DNA of 64,000 nucleotides from a virus. The position numbers were made by a program, and so were the translations under genes. The DNA is taken from positions 1-64,000 of IMG/VR virus record IMGVR_UViG_3300044695_002580. The stretch is one strand, 5' to 3'. The notes under the pieces were generated by a model. It worked only from the letters and a program-made list of their open reading frames with translations. It was not told the DNA's origin and did not search any database. This document shows positions 39,392-47,688 of this stretch, in pieces (within the stretch, counting starts at the first letter, position 1; each line of letters opens with the position of its first letter).

Positions 39392-39709
39392 CTAGACCTT
39401 ATCATCAAATAGGTGTTCCTTTAAAGTGGTTCCATCTTTTTTTAATTTACGTTTTAGCGCGTTGCGTTCACGGTGGCTAAGGCCACCCCAGATACCGTGC
39501 TGTTCATCCATCTGTTCGGAGTACAGCAGGCATTCCTTGCGTACAGGGCACTCTGGTAAACCATCTTTACCAAAGCATACGCCCTTGGATACTTCTGCTA
39601 TTTTTCTATATTTAGTTTTGTCACGTGGAGGAAACCAAAGCTCGGTATCCATGCCACGACACTTAGCGTTGTGTCGCCAGCCCTCTACGTGCCCTGCGTC
39701 GTTGAACAA
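39392..39709 (-). CDS. WhiB-family Fe-S transcription regulator
   Basis: A 105-residue protein. Cys residues lie in NAKCRGM, KGVCFGKDGLPECPVRKEC, and the turn GIWGGLSHRER is the WhiB signature; a basic tail follows. WhiB proteins are restricted to Actinobacteria and their phages and bind sigma factor region 4 through a 4Fe-4S cluster. Between the second and third Cys there are eight residues instead of the usual two. Likely redirects host transcription. Confidence 0.85.
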   Translation of the reverse strand: MFNDAGHVEGWRHNAKCRGMDTELWFPPRDKTKYRKIAEVSKGVCFGKDGLPECPVRKECLLYSEQMDEQHGIWGGLSHRERNALKRKLKKDGTTLKEHLFDDKV

Positions 39710-40026
39710 TTATGCTCCTGAAGATTCTGGCGCATTTCCAGAAAGTCATCTTCAGTAAGCAATACATAATTACTATTGTTTAGACTGAATCCGAGGACGG
39801 GTATCCGACTATCAACGATGGCTTCGTTAACAATCTTTTCTAGTACTGCTGCCTTGACAGTTACCTGAGCTTTGCCAGTCCACTTGTGTTCTATTAACAA
39901 GTCCTTAGACCTAACATCACCCTTACGACTCCAAAACGCACCGCTGGCAGCATTACGCTTACCACCGACAAGTTTTGCCAATCGCTCCTCGTGCTTCTTA
40001 GACTCCTTCTGGCCTTTACTCTTCAT
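39685..40026 (-). CDS. PD-(D/E)XK Holliday-junction-resolvase-like nuclease
   Basis: A 113-residue protein: KRNAASGAFWSRKGDVRSKD followed by LLIEHKWT gives S/G...D-x(n)-E-x-K of the small resolvase/VRR type. Overlaps both RecA and WhiB genes. It may trim or resolve recombination intermediates. Confidence 0.65.
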   Translation of the reverse strand: MKSKGQKESKKHEERLAKLVGGKRNAASGAFWSRKGDVRSKDLLIEHKWTGKAQVTVKAAVLEKIVNEAIVDSRIPVLGFSLNNSNYVLLTEDDFLEMRQNLQEHNCSTTQGT

Positions 40027-41065
40027 CGGCTACGAACTTAGAACCTGCCCGTATGGCATCTAGTACGTCGCGCTCAAGTAGTTCCTTAAGGTCAATCTCT
40101 TCCCGTATAGCGCTAAGCATACCATCTTGTCCCATCCACTTTCTATCCCCATAGTTGTAATAGGCGCCAGTGCGCTTGATTACCTTATTAAGGATACCCA
40201 TGGCCATAATCTCCTTGGCAAAATCAATCTCGCCAGCTGGGATATGCCCACCATCTGCAAAGTAGAAGTCAAAGGTAGAGACCTGGGAAGGGGCTGCTGA
40301 CTTGTTCTTTAGGACTCGGACCTTAATTGACTGTCCTACACGGCGCTTTTCTTGGCCTGTACCAACCTCAATCCACTCATCTCGACGGACCTCGCAGCGG
40401 GTAAAGAAGGCGTAATCCTTGCCTAGACCACCTGGGGTAGTGCGTGGGTCTCCATACATGACGCCAATCTTTGAGCGCCACTGGTTAATAATAATTCCGA
40501 TAAAGGGACGCTCCTCCTCTACAAGGGAGCGCTTAGATGCCTTGCCTACCTTACGGAAGAACTTGTTAGTAAGGAGGGCGCCGCGACCTACAGTAGATTC
40601 CTCCATCTCCTTATCGTCCTCTGCTGTAGGGACCAAGGCAGGTAGCGAATCAAGAACAATACAATCAACCGCTCTACTTTCTGTAAGTTGGATAACGGCT
40701 TCATACGCTTCCTCCATAATATTAGTTGACACTACGTAAACACGTGAGGTGTCTACGCCACACATAGTTGCGTAACTATCTACCCACTGCTCAGCAGCAA
40801 CCCATACAGTAGTGAAGTCTGGGTTTGCTTTTTGATTTGCTGCTACAGTCTTTAATGCAATAGCAGTCTTTCCGTTGCTGGCTTCTCCAATTAGTTCATG
40901 CCATTGGTTAGCAGGCCATCCGCCACCAAGAGACACGTCTAAGGCTAGAGAGCCTGAAGTAAAACGAGGAGGCTGTTCAATAATTTCTGAACCTAATACA
41001 ACAGTTCCGTCTCCATACTTTTTATTAATGCTGGCAATAGTTTTAATTAGTTCTGCGTTTTTCAT
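40016..41065 (-). CDS. recA: RecA-like recombinase
   Basis: A 349-residue protein. Walker A GEASNGKT (60-67), Walker B VDCIVLDSLPALVP, and the L1/L2 region with INQWRSKIGVMYGDPRTTPG are typical of RecA/UvsX. It coats single-stranded DNA and drives strand exchange, probably with the neighbouring nucleases and the SSB-like protein. Length close to bacterial RecA. One-base overlap with the upstream gene. Confidence 0.9.
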   Translation of the reverse strand: MKNAELIKTIASINKKYGDGTVVLGSEIIEQPPRFTSGSLALDVSLGGGWPANQWHELIGEASNGKTAIALKTVAANQKANPDFTTVWVAAEQWVDSYATMCGVDTSRVYVVSTNIMEEAYEAVIQLTESRAVDCIVLDSLPALVPTAEDDKEMEESTVGRGALLTNKFFRKVGKASKRSLVEEERPFIGIIINQWRSKIGVMYGDPRTTPGGLGKDYAFFTRCEVRRDEWIEVGTGQEKRRVGQSIKVRVLKNKSAAPSQVSTFDFYFADGGHIPAGEIDFAKEIMAMGILNKVIKRTGAYYNYGDRKWMGQDGMLSAIREEIDLKELLERDVLDAIRAGSKFVADEE

Positions 41066-41427
41066 TATTCAATCTTTCCGATAATGACATTTGGATTCCA
41101 TCCGCCTGCCTGGACTTGTCTTGATGGTTGCGGTGCACCTGCACTTTGTTGACCTGAAACGATACCTCTACCCATGCCACTACCTGATTGGACTATTGGA
41201 TATCCGCAATCGTAACATCGTTTTCTAGACTCTGGAGTAGCGCCACCATAGTTATTGCTACCACAGCCTGGACAACGCTCAGCTTGCGGTGTCATCTGCT
41301 GTGTTGGTGGATACTGTGGCTGTGGCGACTGTACATAGGTTGCTGGTTGTGGTTGTACAACACCTTGTCGTTGTGGCTGTTGAGGCGCTTGCGTACCTAA
41401 CTTATTTGCCCACCAATTACTGCTCAT
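41065..41427 (-). CDS. Gln/Pro-rich zinc-ribbon protein
   Basis: A 120-residue protein: Gln/Pro-rich first half, then RCPGCGSNNY and KRCYDCGYP, a four-Cys ribbon, then a Ser/Gly tail. Probably binds nucleic acid. Overlaps the upstream gene by 11 bases. Confidence 0.5.
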   Translation of the reverse strand: MSSNWWANKLGTQAPQQPQRQGVVQPQPATYVQSPQPQYPPTQQMTPQAERCPGCGSNNYGGATPESRKRCYDCGYPIVQSGSGMGRGIVSGQQSAGAPQPSRQVQAGGWNPNVIIGKIE

Positions 41428-41899
41428 CTAATATCCTTTTCTCCCATTCCGCTTCCTGTATTTCCCCTGGCTCAATTAAGCCAATCTCCATAGCAGAGGC
41501 GAAGGCCCCAATAATAGCGGATAAGCTAACAACTTTATATAGCACCTTCATGGTGTCTAGTTCACGCTCAATTTCTTCTTTGTCATCAGGGTTCCTTTTG
41601 ACAATCTCATCTACCTGTACCCCAGTAATAACGTCGGCTGCGATATCAGCAATTGCGTGTAGGTAGGGAAGCAGGTACTCAATGTTATCTAAACGCAGGT
41701 CGCTGTCTTCACGTTCCTTTTCATCACCCTCGGCGCTAGCCTTATTAAGACCAATGAACTCTACTACGTCGTTGGGCTCCCCTAGTTCCGTATCGTATAC
41801 GTACCATCTAGCGATAGTGCTTAGGGGAATATCTTTTTTAAAATACTCAATGTCATAAGGCTCTTCGCGTTTGTTAAACCACTTACGCATAAAACTCAT
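41417..41899 (-). CDS. Acidic hypothetical protein
   Basis: A 160-residue protein from the ATG at 41899 (MSFMRKWFNKREE), preferred because it overlaps the polymerase stop by four bases; the frame starts at 41914. Acidic and helical, no family recognised. Coupled to DNA polymerase. Confidence 0.5.
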   Translation of the reverse strand: MSFMRKWFNKREEPYDIEYFKKDIPLSTIARWYVYDTELGEPNDVVEFIGLNKASAEGDEKEREDSDLRLDNIEYLLPYLHAIADIAADVITGVQVDEIVKRNPDDKEEIERELDTMKVLYKVVSLSAIIGAFASAMEIGLIEPGEIQEAEWEKRILDEQ

Positions 41900-43863
41900 T
41901 TTGCCTCTCCCCATCTCTGCACGACAGCAAGGTCTGCTATCAGTGGAATATCTAGTAGGTTGATGCCTTCCATAGCTTCTCTAATTGCCTCTCTAGTTTC
42001 ATCAACTAAATTATCAGGAGCTATAGTCACCAACTCATCGTGAACGGTAAGGAGGAGGCTTGCACCTTCTGGTATTAACTCATGCGCTCTAATCATAGCA
42101 AGTTTCATGATGTCAGCAGCAGACCCCTGGATACGGGTATTGAACGCTTGACGCTCAGCACCAGCACGCTCACCTGGGTTCCTGCTGTTTATTTCTGGTA
42201 AGTAACGCTTACGACCTAGTACGGTGGATACAAATCCAGCCTTTCTAGTAACCCCAATAACCTTGGCTCGATAGGCGCTAACGTTCTGGAACTTATCACC
42301 GAAGCTACTTAGCAATCCTCTAGCCTCAGTTATCGAACAACCAATTGAACGGGCAATCTTGTCTGGCCCTACGCCGTAGGCCATAGAAAGAACAAGCACC
42401 TTACCTGCTGCACGGTTTACGCCCATGACATCACCTACAGTTGTATAGATATCCCCACCTTCTAGGTAGTTCTTCTTCATAATAGGGTCGTTAGACATTG
42501 ATGCAATAACACGTGGCTCAATCTGTGAGTAGTCAGCAACTACCAGCTTGTAACCTTCTGGAGCGTAGAAGAGGTTTCGGATAGCTTTACCATGCGCGGT
42601 GGCTGGGTTGGGGACGTTCTGTAGATTAGGGTTACGACTTGAGAATCTTCCTGTCTCCGCTCCGTGCTGGATGAAGTCACCGTGTACTTTACCGTTGACG
42701 AGGAGACTATCTCTATACTCGACCTTTGATTTACCGCCTGTAGTTCTAACAACTTCTCCTCCTAGGTATGGGATTACGTATGTGGTTAACAACTTATTAA
42801 GGTCTGCATACTCAAGCATTGCCTTAACAAGTGGGTCCTTATCTCTATACGGCTCAAGCGCCTCGGCTGATACGGAGTAGTCCTCTACGGTTAACTCCTT
42901 ACCTTCGGCCTCTTTCTTAATACCTTTACCTGTATAAATCTTTGGTTTCAACCCACGACCTGAAGGCTGTGGGGAGTACAAGAGGTACTGCTTCTCTCTG
43001 TTGGAGTTAATATTAAATACAACACCAGCAGTTCTATAGATATCTTCTCTTGCCTTTTCAATGTCTGCTTCTAGTTGAACATGTAAAGCAGCCAAAGCAT
43101 CCTGGTCAATAGGTGCGCCAGCAAGTTTCATATCGCACAGCACTCGTAGAACATCCATCTCTAATGCCATGATGTTCTCTACGCCAGCCTTTGCAATCTT
43201 TTCTTTAACAACCTTCCATAACATGAAGGTGTACTTAGCATCTAGGTAGGCATACTTAGCAACAATGCTAAATGGGTGAACCTCTACCTGAGCACCAACA
43301 CCCTTCTCCATCTCATAGCCCAACTCACGCTTTAAGCAGTCATCAAGGCCACACTTATTTTTATTACGGTTGTCGTATACAAAAGAGCCAACCATGGTGT
43401 CAAAGTATGGAGTAGCAGGGACCTGACCATCAAAGTATTTGGTGATGGAACAAAGGTCGAATACTAAGTTATGACCAATCTTTAGCATGTCGCTGAAGAA
43501 CAGCGGACGCAGTGCAGTAAACACCTCTGCTGGATGTAACTGCTTAGGTGGCTCTGTAAAAACATGTGTGTGTAGCTTTTTATTTTTTGAGTAGTCAACG
43601 TCATTAAGCTTTAGGCCTTTTTCAGCCTTCTTAGCACCTTGTCCAGTAAGCGGCTTAATAACTTCAGCCAGTTCACCATTTGGGTGACCTAAAGGAATAA
43701 CATCACCACGACCATATGTAGCAAAGCTAAGCCACATAATCTCATTAACAACGGACACACCTCTACGTGGTCCAACAGTTTCGCAGTCAAAAGCAAAGGC
43801 ATCTTGTTTCAAGTAATAGGCAACCATCTCATCGAGTTGCTCTTTAGTAGTTATTATGTTCAT
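41896..43863 (-). CDS. polA: Family A DNA polymerase with 3'-5' exonuclease domain
   Basis: A 655-residue protein. The DEDD exonuclease starts with FAFDCETVGP; the 5' nuclease domain of Pol I is absent, as in phage enzymes. Polymerase motifs: ADYSQIEPRVIASMS (A), AAGKVLVLSMAYGVGP (B) and LTVHDELV (C). Motif B has Leu at the position of E. coli Phe762. It is the replicative polymerase of this phage; starts downstream of a terminator. Confidence 0.92.
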   Translation of the reverse strand: MNIITTKEQLDEMVAYYLKQDAFAFDCETVGPRRGVSVVNEIMWLSFATYGRGDVIPLGHPNGELAEVIKPLTGQGAKKAEKGLKLNDVDYSKNKKLHTHVFTEPPKQLHPAEVFTALRPLFFSDMLKIGHNLVFDLCSITKYFDGQVPATPYFDTMVGSFVYDNRNKNKCGLDDCLKRELGYEMEKGVGAQVEVHPFSIVAKYAYLDAKYTFMLWKVVKEKIAKAGVENIMALEMDVLRVLCDMKLAGAPIDQDALAALHVQLEADIEKAREDIYRTAGVVFNINSNREKQYLLYSPQPSGRGLKPKIYTGKGIKKEAEGKELTVEDYSVSAEALEPYRDKDPLVKAMLEYADLNKLLTTYVIPYLGGEVVRTTGGKSKVEYRDSLLVNGKVHGDFIQHGAETGRFSSRNPNLQNVPNPATAHGKAIRNLFYAPEGYKLVVADYSQIEPRVIASMSNDPIMKKNYLEGGDIYTTVGDVMGVNRAAGKVLVLSMAYGVGPDKIARSIGCSITEARGLLSSFGDKFQNVSAYRAKVIGVTRKAGFVSTVLGRKRYLPEINSRNPGERAGAERQAFNTRIQGSAADIMKLAMIRAHELIPEGASLLLTVHDELVTIAPDNLVDETREAIREAMEGINLLDIPLIADLAVVQRWGEAK

Positions 43864-43884
43864 CGCATCCTAAAAATAAGTGAA

Positions 43885-43916
43885 GGCTGGGGGCGTTGCA
43901 CGTGTTGCCCCCAGCC
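43885..43916 (-). terminator. Terminator between SSB-like and polA genes
   Basis: GGCTGGGGGC and GCCCCCAGCC pair over 10 bases around a 12-base loop. It may tune polymerase against SSB levels. Confidence 0.7.
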
Positions 43917-43928
43917 TAGCACTAGTGA

Positions 43929-44591
43929 TTAAAGAAGGGAATTAGCGATTTCTTCTAGCTCTTCCCATGTGTGCTCCTTAATGATGGAGCGTGTGTAAGG
44001 CTCAATCTTTGCTACTTCAGCCTCAGCAAAAGCTGGGTCAATGCCCCAGTCCTCTGCAAGGTCGCGAGCCTTGATTGCTTGTAGGTGGTAGACAGTTTGC
44101 TGCATCTTTCCAGTGCGGCTAATAGCCCAGTAGTTCTTAGTCAAAGGTCCCTGTGGGGAGAACTCTGCTGAGTGTAGGGTCTTATAGAGACGTGGACTTG
44201 CAACCAACATCTGACGTACTACGCCTGACGGGGTGATAACTGCGATGGTGAAAGCACGCTTATCTTCAGGCTTGCTTCCGAGCTTTGTGCACAATGGGTC
44301 GTTAGGTCCAAGTGAGACGTAAGACTTCTTGCCAACAGTCTTCTGTTGTAGGAAGTGTTGCTTGTAGATAGCGAAAGGACCAGTTTGGTCAATGAACTTG
44401 ATAACGGTGAACTCACCATCACTGAACTTAAACTCAGTTGGGAAGTCACCTGATGCGGTTGTCAGCTGTTCTGCTGCTGCCCAACCTGATTGAACTGCAT
44501 TGCTGCTTGGTGTTGCTGGACGGTCATCAACAGCTGTTGTTGAAAACGCGTCTGTTGCTGGCATGTACTCGTCGGTACGGTCGATTGCCAT
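43929..44591 (-). CDS. Probable single-stranded DNA-binding protein
   Basis: A 220-residue protein: polar N-terminus, beta-rich middle (FKFSDGEFTVIKFIDQTGPF), acidic C-terminal part (TWEELEEIANSLL). Position directly before polA, an OB-like central pattern and an acidic end fit a phage SSB. No diagnostic motif, so the call is inference from context. Confidence 0.5.
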   Translation of the reverse strand: MAIDRTDEYMPATDAFSTTAVDDRPATPSSNAVQSGWAAAEQLTTASGDFPTEFKFSDGEFTVIKFIDQTGPFAIYKQHFLQQKTVGKKSYVSLGPNDPLCTKLGSKPEDKRAFTIAVITPSGVVRQMLVASPRLYKTLHSAEFSPQGPLTKNYWAISRTGKMQQTVYHLQAIKARDLAEDWGIDPAFAEAEVAKIEPYTRSIIKEHTWEELEEIANSLL

Positions 44592-44619
44592 AGGGCATTT
44601 CTCCTTAGTTTCGTTTGAT

Positions 44620-45084
44620 TCATAGATTAAGCTCGGCGGACTTTATGTTCTGCCAAGCCTCAGCGATTGCGTTAGTCAATTGCTGGTTAGGCCATTGTAT
44701 CCTAGTTTTATCTAGGAGTCCAGCCTTTCCAAACAGTTCTACTATCGCATCAATTTGAGCACGTGAGTATAACCTACGCCCTCTCATCTTTTCGCCATTT
44801 TTTGTTTCTTTATCAGATAGGCGATATGGAGCCTGAGGTATGTACTCTTGTTTAATCCAGTAACGGATTGTTACAAGGGGCCTACCTAGTGCCTGTGCCA
44901 AAGCACCCACCTGATAAAACTCGTGTAGTTCTCCAGAAGGAAGTTTTCTAAACACAGCGTTGGATGTCCAGTCGGAATCATCTTTTACTGCGCGTTTGTT
45001 TTTTGGTTTGGTCTCTCTACGCTTTTTCTTACTACCTGGATAGTAAGTATCTAGGTCAGAGAATAGGTTATCAATCTCGTCCAC
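44620..45084 (-). CDS. MerR-type HTH protein
   Basis: A 154-residue protein. A Lys-rich N-terminus is followed by a winged HTH: YQVGALAQALGRPLVTIRYW then RRLYSRAQIDAIVEL. Excisionase/MerR-like. No effector domain, so likely a DNA-binding regulator or replication accessory. Overlaps the next upstream gene by 14 bases. Confidence 0.7.
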   Translation of the reverse strand: MDEIDNLFSDLDTYYPGSKKKRRETKPKNKRAVKDDSDWTSNAVFRKLPSGELHEFYQVGALAQALGRPLVTIRYWIKQEYIPQAPYRLSDKETKNGEKMRGRRLYSRAQIDAIVELFGKAGLLDKTRIQWPNQQLTNAIAEAWQNIKSAELNL

Positions 45085-45478
45085 TACTCTTACCTACAAT
45101 AAATGCGTAAGAAACTTTTGGTGGGAACATAGTATCGATATCTTCTTCAGTAAGGTGTCCGTTATAAAACGCAGCCATAATTGCTGACTCATCTAATGTT
45201 GGAACCATCTTAATGCACGTATCTTTAATACCCTTTTTACTAAGGATAATCTCTGCTGCATTGATATCAAGGTTTTTAGTTACGCGCTTCTGTTTCATAA
45301 TCTGTTCTGCATCTTCTACTGCAAGAACGATATGTCCGCGCTCATCTTCAGTACCGAACTCGTCAATACTTTCTGTTAATCTTTTTTTAATCTCTGCTTG
45401 ACGCTTTGTAAGCAGGTCGACATTATCTTTCAACGCCTTAAACTGGCGTATGTCTTCTTTGATGGCATCTGTGTTCAT
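45071..45478 (-). CDS. Coiled-coil hypothetical protein
   Basis: A 135-residue protein: an N-terminal coiled coil (LLTKRQAEIKKRLTESIDEF), then a compact alpha/beta part. First gene of the operon leading to the MerR-like, SSB-like and polA genes. No family recognised. Confidence 0.5.
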   Translation of the reverse strand: MNTDAIKEDIRQFKALKDNVDLLTKRQAEIKKRLTESIDEFGTEDERGHIVLAVEDAEQIMKQKRVTKNLDINAAEIILSKKGIKDTCIKMVPTLDESAIMAAFYNGHLTEEDIDTMFPPKVSYAFIVGKSSGRD

Positions 45479-45507
45479 AAGTTTCCTAACGTTTAGCTGT
45501 TAGGTAG

Positions 45508-45536
45508 AACTTAATGGATGACTAGACGGCTGTCAA
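45508..45536 (-). promoter_or_regulatory. Consensus leftward promoter
   Basis: On the minus strand TTGACA (45531-45536), 17 bases, TAAGTT (45508-45513). CCTAAC/GTTAGG (from 45484 to about 45503) flanks the start site and could be an operator. It drives the SSB-polA operon. Confidence 0.6.
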
Positions 45537-45537
45537 G

Positions 45538-45681
45538 TTACTTTGCGTTATTAGCCTTTACGCCACGGTAGCCAGTTTTTTTCTTATTCATAGAGCCTGG
45601 CTTTTTGTAACCTGAGCCGTTTGGCGCAGCTGCTTGACGTTGAGCTAGCGCCTTAGCAATCTTATCTAGGTGCTTTCCCAT
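45538..45681 (-). CDS. 47-residue basic protein
   Basis: ATG abuts the ribbon-helix-helix gene's stop. MGKHLDKIAKALAQRQAAAP then Gly/Lys-rich. Its end reaches the -35 of the next promoter. Function unknown. Confidence 0.5.
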   Translation of the reverse strand: MGKHLDKIAKALAQRQAAAPNGSGYKKPGSMNKKKTGYRGVKANNAK

Positions 45682-45831
45682 TTAATTATCTACTTTAATA
45701 TAATCTTCAAGGGCTTCGATAATAATGCTGGTCACTGTAACCTTTTCAGCTGCAGCTTTCTTCTGGACCGCTGTCCACAGCTGGTCTGATACGCGAATAG
45801 TACGCGTAGGAGTCTTAGGTGAGTTAGGCAT
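45682..45831 (-). CDS. Ribbon-helix-helix (Arc/CopG-type) regulator
   Basis: A 49-residue protein: RTIRVSDQLWTAVQKKAAAE followed by VTVTSIIIEALEDYI. This is a complete RHH fold (strand then two helices) that binds DNA as a dimer. A perfect nine-base palindrome lies 16 bases upstream, probably its own operator. Confidence 0.7.
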   Translation of the reverse strand: MPNSPKTPTRTIRVSDQLWTAVQKKAAAEKVTVTSIIIEALEDYIKVDN

Positions 45832-45847
45832 CCTATAAGTGTACATG

Positions 45848-45866
45848 CCCAACGATTATCGTTGGG
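45848..45866. promoter_or_regulatory. Palindrome upstream of the RHH gene
   Basis: CCCAACGAT and ATCGTTGGG around one T. It is either an RHH operator or the terminator of the tRNA genes; no T-run follows on the minus strand. Confidence 0.5.
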
Positions 45867-45873
45867 TGTAAAG

Positions 45874-45944
45874 CTCCCCCCCATGGATTCGAACCACAAT
45901 TAGAGCATCCAGAGTGCTCTGTCCTACCGTTAGACGAGAGGGGA
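45874..45944 (-). tRNA. tRNA-Gln (CUG)
   Basis: Acceptor TCCCCTC pairs with GGGGGGA; the anticodon stem GAGCA/TGCTC encloses CTCTGGA, so the anticodon is CUG. The T loop is TTCGAAT. CCA is not encoded. 71 bases. Confidence 0.9.
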
Positions 45945-45948
45945 ATGG

Positions 45949-46021
45949 AGCGGTTGACGAGGCTCGAACTCGCGACCTGCACCTTGGCAAGGTGCCGCTC
46001 TACCAACTGAGCTACAACCGC
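45949..46021 (-). tRNA. tRNA-Gly (GCC)
   Basis: Acceptor GCGGTTG/CAACCGC, D arm GCTC...GAGC, anticodon loop TTGCCAA giving GCC, T loop TTCGAGC. 73 bases; CCA not encoded. Confidence 0.93.
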
Positions 46022-46025
46022 ATCG

Positions 46026-46098
46026 CTGCCCCACCTGGACTCGAACCAGGGACACTCGCATTAACAGTGCGATGCTCTGCCAACTGAGCTATGGGGCA
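46026..46098 (-). tRNA. tRNA-Asn (GUU)
   Basis: Acceptor TGCCCCA/TGGGGCA, anticodon stem TCGCA/TGCGA with loop CTGTTAA giving GUU. Its 5' end is the base next to the helicase stop codon, so it must be cut from the mRNA. 73 bases. Confidence 0.93.
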
Positions 46099-47688
46099 TT
46101 AAACGTTGGCGTTCGTCAGGTAGGACCTGAGGCTGTCAACGGTCATGGATATCTTATCACCATCTTCAATGCCCTCGCCGTCAATGATGGCGTTGGCTAC
46201 AGAAGACTTTTGTTGAAGCATCTCGTGCTGGCGCTCTTCAATAGAGCCAGAGATAATTAAATCTTGAATTACGATTGAGGGCCAGGTAGAGGACGCTCTT
46301 TGGATTCGGCCATTCCTTTGCGTCGCACTGCCTGAAGACCAAGGGAGGTCATAATTGATAAGCAGATTAGCAGCAGGAAGGTCCACACCGTAGCCCCCAG
46401 CGTCAGAACTAATAAGTACGCGTACATCGGGATTAGTATTGAAGTCAATTTTGTTACGTTCTTTAGTTTTAGCATCTAACCTCCCAGAGTACTTGCGACA
46501 AATTTCAGGACCTAAAGCTTCTTCAACCATATCTAACATATCAACATAGGTAGCAAATATAACAACCTTGTTATCGTCGCTTTGGTCTAAGAACTCTTTA
46601 ACATATTGCGTTAGGTAATCTAATTTAGGTGAGCGGTTGCACCCGTCTAAAGCACCAGTATCTACGAGCTCTGCAATGTATGAAGAACCCTCTCCACTCA
46701 TTAGTTTAAACTTTGTAGCACTAGTCTTTAATAAGTCTGGGTGAGAGCACAGCATCTTGAGTGCGCCAATCTTGGACATGATGCGACCGCGCATCTCATC
46801 CTCAGGACCACCACGACGAGACTCCATACCGTAGTGAGCCATGATGTTGAAATTAGAACCAAAAAGCTCGTGCGCCTCATCAAGGTCAGATAGTAAGTCT
46901 TGACCTATGCGTGTGTATAACTTGGATGATGCCCTGTCAAAAACAATATGCATAGGGTCTTTGTGAATTGTATCTGGAAGATACGGTGCAACATCTGGGT
47001 CCTTCTGTGCCTTACGTACAGAGGCTTCCTTCATCTTAGTGTGAAGAGTAGATAGGTTGCGGTAGTACTGGGGCGCTCCCCAAGAGTTTCTTACGATAAA
47101 AGCAGCGTCAAAGATATCAAACCTACCAAGTACGCTGGCGTCAACGAACTGCATAATGCTATACAGCTCTTCAGGCTTGCCATTTTCAATCGGAGTACCA
47201 GTGAGTGCAAATCTATACGGCGCATTGATTAACTTCTTTACTGCTCGGGAACGTTTGGATTTGAAGGACTTAATGGCTGTGGCTTCATCGAGGACAACGA
47301 ATCCTCTTGGTAGGTCTTTGATGGTATCCCAGTCATTAACAACCTGCTCGTAGTTAAGGATGATGTAATCAATCCCCGTATTCCGCCAGTCCATAGCTTC
47401 GGCGTACTGCTCTGCTCTTTTCTTTGGCGTTCCATCAATAACCAAAGCGCGTGAAGTTCCACCTGTGAATTTCTCAATCTGTCCAGCCCATTGGTATTTC
47501 AATGAGGATAGACAAATTATAAGACCAGGCTCTTTTACTTTCTTGGTATCCATCAGCCTTTCTATAGCGGCGATGGTTAACACGGTCTTACCTAAACCCA
47601 GGTCGTAGGCAACTAGAACCCTCCCGCGCTCGCACATCTTGTCGACGGCTTCGGGTTGGTAAGGTAGAAGGGTGCCAGTAAATGTCAC
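46099..47688 (-). CDS. SNF2/DEAD-like helicase
   Basis: A 529-residue superfamily 2 protein. Motif I YDLGLGKT, motif Ia SSLKYQW, motif II VLDEAT, motif III ALTGTP, motif V SSDAGGYGVDLPAAN and motif VI QRNGRIQRAS are all visible in order. It probably remodels DNA-protein complexes or branched DNA in replication and recombination. Stop abuts tRNA-Asn. Confidence 0.85.
   Translation of the reverse strand: MTFTGTLLPYQPEAVDKMCERGRVLVAYDLGLGKTVLTIAAIERLMDTKKVKEPGLIICLSSLKYQWAGQIEKFTGGTSRALVIDGTPKKRAEQYAEAMDWRNTGIDYIILNYEQVVNDWDTIKDLPRGFVVLDEATAIKSFKSKRSRAVKKLINAPYRFALTGTPIENGKPEELYSIMQFVDASVLGRFDIFDAAFIVRNSWGAPQYYRNLSTLHTKMKEASVRKAQKDPDVAPYLPDTIHKDPMHIVFDRASSKLYTRIGQDLLSDLDEAHELFGSNFNIMAHYGMESRRGGPEDEMRGRIMSKIGALKMLCSHPDLLKTSATKFKLMSGEGSSYIAELVDTGALDGCNRSPKLDYLTQYVKEFLDQSDDNKVVIFATYVDMLDMVEEALGPEICRKYSGRLDAKTKERNKIDFNTNPDVRVLISSDAGGYGVDLPAANLLINYDLPWSSGSATQRNGRIQRASSTWPSIVIQDLIISGSIEERQHEMLQQKSSVANAIIDGEGIEDGDKISMTVDSLRSYLTNANV

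Noticed and set aside
45840-46100. Additional tRNA genes elsewhere
   Set aside because: Scanning for GGTTCGAAT-like T loops gave only these three; GTTCGAC at 15831 is inside the DUF932 gene and lacks a cloverleaf.
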